Shown piece after piece: positions 1 through 9,524 of a stretch of 64,000 bases of DNA (positions are counted from its first letter, which is position 1; each line of letters begins with the position of its first letter). Made by a program: the position numbers and the translations under genes. The notes beneath the pieces were generated by a model that was not told the origin of the DNA, did no database searches, and was given only the letters and a program-made list of their open reading frames with translations. The DNA comes from Norana najaformis. Its lineage: Eukaryota > Annelida > Clitellata > Crassiclitellata > Hormogastridae. The stretch spans positions 24,546,831 to 24,610,830 of the forward strand of contig OZ029927.1 of the NCBI GenBank assembly GCA_964023275.1, in the 5' to 3' direction.

Positions 1-148
1 AAATTGCCTCCAAAAGCAAGAATTCTGGAAATGCATTTGCGTATCTGACACTCACAAAATTGCACCTACGCACAAGGGCTCCAGCAAGGTTTTCAGAATA
101 GGGTCATTGGCGAGTGCTGAAGTTTTGAAGAGGAGTGTTAGTACAATA

Positions 149-230
149 AGTCGTAATCGTAATTCCGAGATTTCTACAACACCCAACGAAAGCCGCGCCG
201 CGGCGACCAGCTTATTCACAGGCGTAGGCC
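149..230 (-). repeat. LINE 3'-tail fragment, antisense
   Basis: Short antisense copy of a LINE 3' end that recurs through the window. It begins with the reverse complement of an ATTACG-type terminal microsatellite, followed by the block reading 'gatttctac...caacgaaag' and 'gcttattcacaggcg'. The same blocks occur at 1.6, 2.5, 3.3, 4.4, 4.5, 33.5, 34.5 and 42.8 kb. No coding part is left here. Confidence 0.6.
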
Positions 231-1613
231 TACTTTTCTGGACCATCAATATTTTATAGGCTTTTGGGTCTCTTTAAATAATTAATTTCTTCACAATTTT
301 CATTTAGAAATAACAATTCGATGGTGTCAAAAAACCTCTGCGTCTAAGTATCTTGTCGCTGGCTTAATTGACATCAAAATTAGGTAAATTCAGCATGGCG
401 AATGTCTTACTAACTATTTGGAGTAGTTTCAATTGTTTTAGCGACATCTTTTGGCTGCCAGGACCGTTGACTTCGACCATACTTGCCCGTGTTCAGCAAA
501 AAACGATTTATGAGTGGTTGCTTAGCAACGCTGTGTCATAACAAAGATGATTAGCGTCGCCCACCTCCTTTATCCAGCCTTCGAACTGGCACCACCCGAC
601 TGAAGACACTGCCGAATTAGTTTCTATTGTTTCACGGCATCTTATTGCTGCAAGGGCCGTTTACGTCGACCTTGTTAACTGAAATGATCGAGACCAAATA
701 TCTCCGAAAAATGAAGAATTTATAGTTCAAAATGAAAGCGTTTTAAAGGTGTCTAATTGTGGCCTTACATATCGTCATTTTCAAGTGTTGTTAAAAATAT
801 TAATATGACATCTTGTGGCTGCGTCGACCTTACCTTACCTTACATTTTTAACAATTAATCACCAGTTGGGTTGTTAGTTTTGCTTAACGACGCTGTGTCA
901 TAACGAAGATGATTATCAGCTCCCTCCTCATTTATCCCGGCTTCAGAAAGACAACAACCGACTAAAAGCAGTGGCTGAGTTAAACAACGATAGGATTGAA
1001 GGAAACTAATAGTTTAACGACATCTTCTGGCATCAAACGCCATTGGGTTGATAGGAAACGTTTTCACGGCTCTCTCTACAAGTGAATTAAAATAGCAATT
1101 AGTTTTCGCTGTTTAATTATCATCGTATGGCTGTTAGGGCCGTTGACATGATTTACCTTACGCCAGTCAACCTCACGCTAACAACAGTTGGCATAGTAGT
1201 TCCAAAGTTTAACGACTGCTTATGGCATCAAAGGCCGTTGCTGTCGCCCTCCTCCTTTATCCAGGCTTGGGACTGGCACTGCCCCCAAACAAGGCAGTGG
1301 CGGAGTTAATAATGAAATAATTCTATAAATATCATCCATTAACTTCGTTTTAAAGGTGTCCAAATCAGCATTGCATATCAATTGATTTAACATGGATTAC
1401 AGAAACTCCTTCGAAGCTAATAGGTCTAATGTTATAAGCATCAAATTTCTAAAATTACTAAATTAACATACAAATAAACCTATATAATTTTGTATTAGTA
1501 TTGTCTGAATTGAAATAAAATATTATTATGCAGTTGCGAACACCGCAGATTAGGAGTATGGCCATTGTTTGGCGACATCTTACGACTTCCAGCGCCATTG
1601 ACGTTGACGTTCA

Positions 1614-1762
1614 AGGTAATTGTAATTGTAATCTCCGGATTTATTTAGCGTCGATATTACTAAGTCGTTGGAACCTGCTTATTCACAGGCGCTCAGTCAA
1701 AACAAGATGATAGGCAAGAAGGGTTCGGCTCCAGATCAGGATTCAAGAATCAGGCAGGCAGA
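1614..1762 (-). repeat. LINE 3'-tail fragment, antisense
   Basis: Antisense LINE tail starting at a GTAATTGTAATTGTAAT microsatellite remnant and containing 'gcttattcacaggcgctcag' and 'ggcaagaagggttcggctcc', blocks shared with the other tails of this family in the window. Confidence 0.6.
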
Positions 1763-1991
1763 TACAATTCTTTTTATGGCTACCATTTCTTCGTCGTCAA
1801 TATTTTATGGGCCTTTTGGACTCCCTCAGTGAACCAGTACTTCACAATTTTAATTTAAAATGTCACTCGTTGGCGCCAAAATACCTTTGTCTAACCATAA
1901 CCTGATATTCCTACGAATATTAAGTGTTTAACAACGTCTTGTGGCTCACTTGACATAAAATTAGCTAAGTTCAATTCGGCAAACGTTTCAC

Positions 1992-2560
1992 ACCCGATTC
2001 TTAAATCACTGCACTGGCTTGAAATACCTGAGCGAATAGAATACAAAGTTCTATCACTTACCTACAACACACTTCAATCCTCTCCACCATCCTATCTTCG
2101 TCAATTATTTACAATCCAACTACTCTGTTCAATCCGTTCCTCGTCTGTCCTAACACTTCTTCGCCCGACCGTCACCTCATCCCTAAAATTTGGTAATCGG
2201 TCCATAGCCATAGCTGCCTCACTACTCTGGAATAAACTCCACCCAGAACTGCGACATTTAGCTCATACAAACTCATCCATGCAATTTCTGCATCGGCCTT
2301 TCACTCAAAACTGAGAATATTCCTCTTTCACGGATCTTATTCTGACTCCCCTTCTTGTTCTTATCTCTCTTTCCGCTCAAATCCCAGACATCATCCACCG
2401 TAGCTGCCACGCTGTCTCTCTGCCTGATTTTGGATCTTGACCTGGAACCGAACCCTTTTGCCTATCGATTTTGTTTTGACTGAGTGCCTGTGAATAAGCT
2501 AATACCCGTGACGTGGCTTTCGTTGGACGCTTAGAAATCTCGGGATTACGATTACGATTT
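1992..2560 (+). pseudogene. CR1/L2-like LINE 3' end with reverse-transcriptase C-terminal remnant
   Basis: The first ~330 bases translate, with breaks, into the C-terminal region typical of CR1/L2-type LINE ORF2. A segment reading SLHWLEIPERIEYKVLSLTY corresponds to the usual 'LHWLPV..RI.YK.L.L.YK' stretch. Later comes an 'A.SLLWNKLHPELR' stretch, corresponding to the usual 'LWN.LP..LR'. After the coding remnant is the family's 3' UTR, and it ends at about 2545-2560 in an ATTACG-type microsatellite. The catalytic part of the reverse transcriptase is absent, so this is a 5'-truncated dead copy. Confidence 0.75.
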
Positions 2561-3221
2561 GGAGTAGTTTCCATTGTTTAGCGACATGTTGTGGCTGCCA
2601 TGGCCGTTAACGCCTACCTTAGCTCTTCGAAACATGGCCTTTTTATACCTACCAATTGAATGAAGAGCATATAGCGTTGGAAGAAATCGATTTAAAGGTG
2701 TCTAATTTGAACCGATAGCTTGTGTTTGCAGTTTACATCAATTGCAGGCTAATTTCACACGGTATGAACTAGAGCATACGACTCATGAAAAAACTAAAAA
2801 AATTAACTTCTGAATTTATTTTATTTCAACATTTTAGAAATATTTCAAATATTTTTAAATTTTAACATTTTAAAATTTCTCCCAAATGTTGCTTTTCACA
2901 TTACATAGACTATTAGCAACAGAATACTTTCTGTAATCTCTTATATAAATCTTATGTTAGTTAGCCTACAACAGTTATTTCTGTTGATCGTCTATTTGTA
3001 AATACAATAATTTCTAGATAGTTTATTAATTTTCCACTAGCCATCCAAAACGTTTCTTCTATTCATCAGCACTTTTTGACGACTGGGGACCATTTTTCTC
3101 ATCTAAATTTCATATGAATATGACATTCTTTGACTGGATTAACCGTACTTTAATAAGTCGAAGCTTCACAATTCCCATTACAAATTTCATACCTTACGAC
3201 TGACTGTACCCCTACATGAGC

Positions 3222-3425
3222 AATTTCTCTCTTTCCGCTACAATCTTTAGCATCACCCACAGTAGCCGCCACGCTGTGTCTCTGCCTAACTTTTGGATCT
3301 TAACCTGGAACCGAACCCCTTTTGCCTATCGAGTTTGTTTTGACTGAGCGCCAGTGAATAAGTTGGCTCTATGACGTACCTTTCTTTGGGCGCTGTAGAA
3401 ATCTTGGAATTACGATTACAAATAT
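3222..3425 (+). repeat. LINE 3' UTR and tail
   Basis: Same 3' UTR as at 2350-2560: pyrimidine-rich start, 'gccgccacgctgt', 'cctggaaccgaacccctttt', 'gcctatcgagtttgttttga' and a terminal ATTACG-type microsatellite. No coding part. Confidence 0.65.
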
Positions 3426-4149
3426 TTTACTCCTTCGGGTAAAACTTCGTAGATTCCAGCGAACGACGACTTATGAATGCTTACTGTAGTGGTTGTATTT
3501 TTGCGAAATTTTAGTTTAATTTGTTTAACGAGATCTTTCGGCTTCCAGGGCCGTTGACGTCGACCTTACGTGGCGCGCTTTACCGAGTGCACTATTATAC
3601 TAACTTTCGTTAAACTATCGATTTTAAGCAGTTGAATTTAAAGCCTCTTAGAGTACGTTTTAAAGGTGTCATAAAAGAACATTGCATTATCCCGGTGTCT
3701 AGCGAAATCTTTCTTTATCTGCCAGGGCCGTTGACGTCGACCTTTCCTCATAGCTTGTATATCTTGTTTTTTACCTTATAGCCTGTATTACTTTTTCTGC
3801 GAGGGCCGAAAGAGGAAAATACATATACCGTTGGAAAAACGACTTTAAGGCGCCTAAACAAAGCCTGGCATAAGAAGTGTTTGACGACATCTTGCGGCGA
3901 CAAGGACCATTGACGTCGACCCTATGAAAGGTCTGCATCTAACTGGCGATTCAGTCAATAAAAAAATGCTACATAGTGTAGGGATAAGGCGGGTAATCAC
4001 AGATTAATATTAGCCGTGTATCATGTTAAGCTGTAATTGCACATTTTTAAATCGCCTCATACTTATGCTATATATAAATAAATGTATACACGCAAATGTT
4101 ATTTGAAGCTGTTCCTGGATATTGCTTCGATATCGAACACTTGAGATTA

Positions 4150-4300
4150 TGGCAATGGCAGTAGGCGCTATGGAGTAGTGGTTAGCGTGTTGGGCTGTCA
4201 ACCTGAAGGTTGGGGGTTCAAAATTAAGCTCTAGTAGAGGTTGAAGATGTTTCGAGATTTAAAGTGCGATTACCTATTGGTTAATAAAGAATAGACTTAC
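4150..4300 (+). repeat. tRNA-like SINE
   Basis: The sequence 'tagtggttagcgtgttgggc' resembles an RNA polymerase III A box, and 'ggttgggggttcaaaat' about 30 bases later resembles a B box. It ends in a short 'ttacttacttacttattta' tail. This supports a tRNA-derived SINE rather than a working tRNA gene, since no acceptor stem can be drawn. Confidence 0.45.
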
Positions 4301-4384
4301 TTACTTACTTATTTACATAGTTCGTCACTTGCGCTACCTATCGACCTCAGCTATAAGTCTAAAATGAGTACACGGACTGTACAC

Positions 4385-4620
4385 CTGGAACCGAACCCTT
4401 TTGCCTATCGATTTTGTTTTGACTGAGGGCCTGTTAATAAGCTGGTTCCCGTGACTTAGCTTTCGTTGGGCGCTGTAGAAATCTCGAGATTACGATTACG
4501 ATAAGCTCGAGATTTCTACAGCGCTCAACGAAACTGTCACGGCAACCACCTCATTCACAGGCGTTCAGTTAATAGGCAAGAAGGGTTCGGCTCCAGGTCA
4601 AGATCCAAGAGTCAGGCATA
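4385..4620. repeat. Two LINE tails joined end to end (inverted repeat)
   Basis: A plus-strand LINE tail (4385-4503) ends in ATTACGATTACGAT and is met directly by an antisense tail of the same family (4504-4620). Together they form a long imperfect inverted repeat with almost no spacer; the shared arms read 'gctgtagaaatctcgagatt' inward from both sides. Confidence 0.65.
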
Positions 4621-6120
4621 TTAATTAGGTCTAAGTAGTTTGTCAACAGGTGGTCCGTTTTGATCACAAAAACTGAAACAAAAACTTTTAAAAACCTCAA
4701 CACCTTCAAAATAAAAGGAAAGCTTTTAAATTTTCCTAAACTTAATATATGAGCTATAATCCATTACTACTAGTCATTTAATGCACCCTAAACTTAGCGA
4801 GGCCTCTGTAGCTCTTGCACATCATGTTGCGTTAGTTAGTTCGTTATCTAAACACTTTATGTAGTGCCTTTTGTACCTCACCGAACCGCTTGGCTTTAGG
4901 CTTACAACACAGACTATACGTCAAAATATTACATTGTAAGTGCGTGCGATTATGCTACTTTTATTTACATGGTCTAAATGTTCCACTTGTAGTTTTGCAA
5001 TAATAATCGTAATGCACATGCTTTTATTTCGCCAGACTATTTTTCGCATTTGTTCTTTTAAAGAAAACAGAAAGTAAAAAGCGCTAAATAAATAGGGGCA
5101 GCTCGTAGCCCCTTGCATGCATCTAATTGTTTATTCGGTCAGATGGACCATTTATCGCTCGCGCTTGACATTTTATTAAATTCTCTTTTACGATATAATT
5201 AATTTAATTTCTTCGATTATAACTTATTCTGCCTGTAAATCAGAATATGCCAGTTGAAATTCCTTAGGGAAAGTTTACGTAGGGGTTTTACGGCGCCGTT
5301 GGGCAGCATTTGAATAGGTAATGTATCAGCTTTTAGTTTAAATAAAGAACTGTTGAGGACGGTAGCGTAACATTGGCAGCCATTGTAAAGTAAGGTAACG
5401 ATCGCCAAACATCAACCTTCGAGATTGGTTAAAATTTACGTTTTGAAATGCTTATTATTCATTCACCGTCAAAGAATTTGACTTTAATGTAATGTAAAGG
5501 CAACGATGTTGTTGTAAACACGTAAAATAATGAGAGATAAGAGCATTTAGGCAGTGGTCTTTAATTTATTTTAAAACAAACTTTTAAGGTTCGCGTTAGA
5601 CATCAGTAGAAGAATTTTGCTTTTTCTTATTAAGAAATGTGAATTTTTATCAGACGTTTGTGTCCTTTGAGTTTTCGGGCCATTCTGAAAATCGAGAATT
5701 AAAGTGAAAAGAGAGAGTAATTTTGAAACCATTTCTTTCGAACTTAACGCTCAGCAAAAGTTCTCAGCCTAATTCTGGTATTTCTGAATTCTGAGTTTTC
5801 ATTAGACATGCATGATTTACTATGTTGAATTAGAATCAATTATAAAATGGCATTTCATTTTTTTATTATATGGCAAACAAATAAGCATAGAGTTTTAAGA
5901 AAGGCAGCAAGTAATTAAGACAAGTACTATAAAAGAAATTGTTTTAAAATTTAATTGTATTTGCTTAAAAAGTCCGAGGAAATGAGTTATTGAGGCCTTG
6001 TGGAAAGTGTTCAAATGTAAACAGATTATGCAGTGTGGGATTTCTGGTGTATGCAAAATACATTTTACAAATTACAGCCAGAGATTTAAGAAATCAACAG
6101 CTTTTAATCTCTTCCTCAAA
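4621..6120. other. AT-rich stretch without recognised content
   Basis: No convincing exon, RNA gene or repeat family was recognised in this AT-rich stretch. Open frames are short and interrupted. Confidence 0.4.
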
Positions 6121-6130
6121 AAAATGCTGT

Positions 6131-6330
6131 GTGTGATAGCACAGTGGTTAGCATGCTGACTGCCAATCAAAAGGTTGAGGGTCAAATCCCCATCAAAGAA
6201 GAAATTTGTTGCAAGAGTTTGGCAAACTCAGCTGAGTACACTGACCATATTACACTGTCAATGGGAGAATCAGATGGCAGTGGTGAGGGCTGGCCGCCCA
6301 CCATTATATGTTAAGGGTGATAAAAATTAA
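6131..6330 (+). repeat. tRNA-derived SINE
   Basis: Begins 'gatagcacagtggttagcat', which fits a polymerase III A box. About 30 bases on, 'ggttgagggtcaaatccc' fits a B box. A non-tRNA body follows ('actgaccatattacactgtc...ggctggccgcccacc'). The tRNA-like head does not fold into a complete tRNA, so this is a SINE. Confidence 0.55.
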
Positions 6331-6479
6331 GTTTGTAATGCCTCACCTATGGTTACCTCTTGGGGCTGACCCTTCTTCAGGAGTATAATGTCTCTTCTGG
6401 AACACTTTTCTCACATAGGCTTTTACTGTAGAACTCTGGATTGCCCCACTGTGGACTTGACTCAGGTTTTATGGGGCAT

Positions 6480-6890
6480 GATAGCTGATTGGATAGAGCG
6501 CTCAGCTTGTATGTGGGTCACGGTAGCTGATTGGTTGGAGCACTCGGCTTAGATGTAGGTCACGGTACCCAATTGGTTGGAGAACTCGGCTTGTATGTGG
6601 GTCACGGTAGCCAACTGGTTGGAGAACTCGGCTTGTATGTGGGTCACGGTAGCCAATTGGTCGGAGAACTCGGCTTGTATGTGGGTCACGGTAGCCAATT
6701 GGTTGGAGAACTCGGCTTGTATATGGGCCACAGTAGCTGATTGGATACAGCACTCAGGTTGTATGTGGGGCATGATACCCGATTATTTGGAGCGCTCAAC
6801 TTGTATGTGGGGCATGGTAGCTGATTGGATAGAGCGCTGGCTTGTATATGGGTCATGGAAGCTGATTGGATAGAGAATTGTAATTGTAAT
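6480..6890 (+). repeat. 42-bp minisatellite, array 1 (about 9-10 units)
   Basis: Tandem 42-bp units reading approximately 'tagccaattggttggagaac' + 'tcggcttgtatgtgggtcac' + 'gg'. The unit closely matches the A-box head of SINE-2 ('ggttagagcgctcggcttgt'). Outer units are more diverged (gatagagcgctcagcttgta). Because 42 is a multiple of three, several frames stay open, giving apparent small proteins in both strands that are artefacts of the repeat. The same unit makes the arrays at 18.9-20.9 kb and 25.3-25.5 kb. Confidence 0.85.
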
Positions 6891-7167
6891 GATGACAATT
6901 TATATAGCACCCTAAGCAGCAGGCTACTTCTAGGGTGCTTTACAAAGTCGAAAGTCAGCCCAATTACTAAGAGTTGTTGTTCTTGACAAACTTCACTCAG
7001 CACCATTGGTACCCCTTGTGAACTCAGCTATTAAGTGAGTTTATTGACCATGCCCTGTTGGGAGGATCAGGTGGTATGGGAGAGGACTGGTTTCCCACCC
7101 TCATATGCCAAGGCTATGAAAAATGAAGTGACTAATGCATCATACCTAATAGCTGCAAAGGTTAAGC

Positions 7168-7312
7168 GTAAGCTGGGAAGTAAACGGCTGGTCCTGCGAT
7201 GCACTGGCCCCAGGTCCAGGACTTTGGAATTCGTCCATTGCTGGCTCAAGGGCCTGAAGTAGAGGAAATGAGCGCCTCCCCTATATCTCACTTGTGGGAT
7301 ATGTGAGATACT
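7168..7312 (+). repeat. SINE-1, 3' part
   Basis: Shares 'aagctgggaagtaaacggc', 'tcctgcgatgcactggcccc' and 'gagcgcctcccctatatctc' with the near-complete SINE-1 copy at 24323-24607. The tRNA-like head is missing or too diverged here. It ends about 125 bases before the zinc-finger coding start. Confidence 0.7.
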
Positions 7313-7437
7313 CTAACATTTCATACTCAAGCAAGTGCTCTTGTTTTTAGTTTTATAACGTTTGTGTTAATCGAGGCAATGTTGTTTGTTACAGTCAAGC
7401 AAAGCAAAAAAGTTTAGCTGCGTTGAAATCGAAAGTC

Positions 7438-8895
7438 ATGGGGTCTGAGTCAGAACCTGCACGAGTTATGAACACCGATGCCATCAAGGAAGTCGTCAAG
7501 AAAATCGTAACAACTTTCTTCACCGCCAACGTTCCGTATGTGCGAGGCCTCGACATCTATGGGAGCATTCACGTCCGTTCCGACGACGCGGACATCGTCT
7601 GTTGCGTGTTCAACGAACACTGCTATAAACCCGACAGACGAGCCAGTATGCAGGACAGGGAGTCAGGGCCACTGATTCCGGGCGCGGTGAGCAATCAGCA
7701 GGGAGCCAGTGCGTCGAATGCGTCATCGGGCAATGAGTATTTGCCTGACTGGATGGGACAGACGATTGGTGGAGGAACCCGATTTGCAGGAAAGAGGGCA
7801 CAGAGTGGTACAGAAGAGGGAAAGGAAGATGCAGGAGCGAGTACCGACGACCAGCAGTCGAAGAGGAAGAAGGTGCCCGGTTTAAGTCGGAAGCTGAGCA
7901 AGCTGAATCGTGCCGCGATGAACCTACAGTATCCGGCTCAGTCGGTCTTTCCGGAACCGATGCCGTTCGGCGAGGGTGGTAGGAACTCGGAGAACCAGAA
8001 GTTTCACGTGAATACTTCATCCGAGGTAAAGCACGGATGCTCGGTCGCGGATGAAAGCCAGTGCAATGAAGGCAACAACAGCATGAAGCTTCAGCACAAG
8101 TCGGAAGCCCACGGCAACAGCGCGGACGAACCCGGCGACGACGCAGCCATGGCGACGGCATCGTCGGACACGGAGACACCGAGAAGGATGCGGTTGGACC
8201 GCACAGGCGAGGGAGATCTGGTCGACCTGGATTCCGGAGATAGTCAAGACTTTGACCAGTCGTCGGAGAAGGTCCCCGGGTTGTTCCAGTTCGGTACACA
8301 GCAGAGCTTCAACCATTCGACGCCATTTTCCACGTTCTCTCTGCCATCAGTCAGCTTCAACGATTCAGAGATGTTCTCGCAGGCGTCGTGGATGCCACCG
8401 CCACCGGGAGACATGTCGAACTCGCGCCAGGCGAACCAGATCGCTTGCACCGACTCGGGCTTCGACGGGAGTTCCAATAAGGGCATCGGCCCGCTGACGT
8501 CGGAGAAAATCTGTGTCTACTGCCTGAAGATCTTCCACTCGAACCTCGAGATGAGCCAGCACATCCAGCAGGAGCACAACTCTGGTTTTCCGCTGCTGGA
8601 CAACGCGGAGGAGCGGCCATACCGTCCGCGCTACCAGAACGCCTACGCTTATGGCGGAAGCGAGGTGGACGTCGACCGGCAGCTGACCTGTTCCGTCTGC
8701 AGTCTGTCGTTCCGCAGCCTCGATGGACTGCGATGCCACGAAAATTCCAAGCACTCGCGCAACAAACTCTACAAATGCCAGTTCTGTACGCAGTCGTTTC
8801 TAACGCGACAGGCCGCCTACACGCATCGAATGAAGTTCCATCGACTGATTCCCAGAAAGCCACAGCTTCTTGCCGGACCTATGACTCAGATTTAA
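7438..8895 (+). CDS. C2H2 zinc-finger protein (three fingers)
   Basis: Predicted 485-residue protein, probably a nuclear DNA-binding factor. Three classical fingers lie at the C-terminal end: residues ~359-380 (CVYC...HIQQEH), ~418-439 (CSVC...HENSKH) and ~447-468 (CQFC...HRMKFH). All have the spacing C-x2-C-x12-H-x4-H. The middle is low-complexity, acidic and serine-rich, with a basic KRKK patch near residue 144 that could act in nuclear import. The first ~60 residues form a compact cysteine-containing segment (AIKEVVKKIVTTFF...GSIHVR) that I do not recognise. I chose the ATG at 7438, since the open frame upstream starts only with TTG. A tttgttacag acceptor-like site ends at 7394, so a non-coding 5' exon is possible. 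Codons are clearly more GC-rich than the flanks. Overlapping open frames on the other strand are shadows. Confidence 0.85.
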   Translation: MGSESEPARVMNTDAIKEVVKKIVTTFFTANVPYVRGLDIYGSIHVRSDDADIVCCVFNEHCYKPDRRASMQDRESGPLIPGAVSNQQGASASNASSGNEYLPDWMGQTIGGGTRFAGKRAQSGTEEGKEDAGASTDDQQSKRKKVPGLSRKLSKLNRAAMNLQYPAQSVFPEPMPFGEGGRNSENQKFHVNTSSEVKHGCSVADESQCNEGNNSMKLQHKSEAHGNSADEPGDDAAMATASSDTETPRRMRLDRTGEGDLVDLDSGDSQDFDQSSEKVPGLFQFGTQQSFNHSTPFSTFSLPSVSFNDSEMFSQASWMPPPPGDMSNSRQANQIACTDSGFDGSSNKGIGPLTSEKICVYCLKIFHSNLEMSQHIQQEHNSGFPLLDNAEERPYRPRYQNAYAYGGSEVDVDRQLTCSVCSLSFRSLDGLRCHENSKHSRNKLYKCQFCTQSFLTRQAAYTHRMKFHRLIPRKPQLLAGPMTQI

Positions 8896-9518
8896 GCTGT
8901 GTTTACACTCTCCAAGCCGTCGGGAAGCGACGATGCGCAAACTTTGAAGTTACGGTTATCCCTGACGTGTAGAATTGCAGTGTGATTCAGAACTTGTAAC
9001 GCACGCCGATTGAATGGACGGCGTTTTAGACGTTATAATATTTGATGACAGCGAGTTTAACAGTTTAGAAACGTATTGCTGATATTGAAAGAGCGTAGGT
9101 GAACGACTACTACTCTCTGTAGTTTATGCTGTCTCTCGGTTTAATTTTTTGCATTATCCGACATATTATGAGTTACAAATCAATCTAGATTGCCGAAAAA
9201 TGATATCACAGAATTGATGTAATGCGTGTAAATTGTGCCAGTTGTTGATCAGAATGTAATTTCTGTGGAAATCTCAGTTGATTGAACGTCAACTGCCAAA
9301 AGTATTGTTGGACAATTTTTTTATGTAGCTTTTGCTTTGCGGGCATCCGCTTCAAATTCCGAATTCTGATAGTTGTGACTCGGTTTGGTTAAGTAAGGGT
9401 ATATGCCAATTCGCACTTCTCTGTAGTAACTCTTCCAAAACCTGGTCATTAGTGTTTGGTGACCACAGCTTGGATGCGTTTTTAATCTCCAGCTCGATTT
9501 GGTATTTATTTATCAACA

Positions 9519-9524
9519 AATAAA
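9519..9524 (+). terminator. Candidate poly(A) signal AATAAA
   Basis: An AATAAA hexamer lies about 620 bases after the zinc-finger stop codon, on the same strand, in AT-rich sequence. It is the first such hexamer I noticed downstream. Confidence 0.45.

Larger units (their letters stand above)
400..4000. repeat. Unclassified dispersed repeat, many diverged copies
   Basis: About eleven diverged copies of one motif recur on the plus strand, near 434, 625, 805, 1015, 1115, 1560, 1928, 2570, 3530, 3700 and 3885. The core reads roughly GTTTAACGACATCTTGTGGC, followed by a CCAGGGCCGTTGACGTCGAC-like block. Several are followed 100-200 bases later by a TTTTAAAGGTGTCTAA-like block (near 734, 1345, 2686, 3652). 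A further copy lies near 25715, and an antisense one at 40850-40935 carries the extra block CCTCCTCCTTTATCCAGGCT also seen near 560, 915, 1245 and 27820. I do not recognise the family and see no gene in this stretch. Confidence 0.55.

Noticed and set aside
6131-6200. True tRNA gene
   Set aside because: A- and B-box-like sequences are present, but no full cloverleaf or acceptor stem can be formed; it continues into a SINE body.
6502-7006. Several small open frames on both strands
   Set aside because: All lie in minisatellite array 1, where a period divisible by three keeps frames open.
7610-8863. Antisense open frames of 229 and 168 codons
   Set aside because: They are shadows of the GC-rich zinc-finger coding region; the plus frame has three intact fingers.
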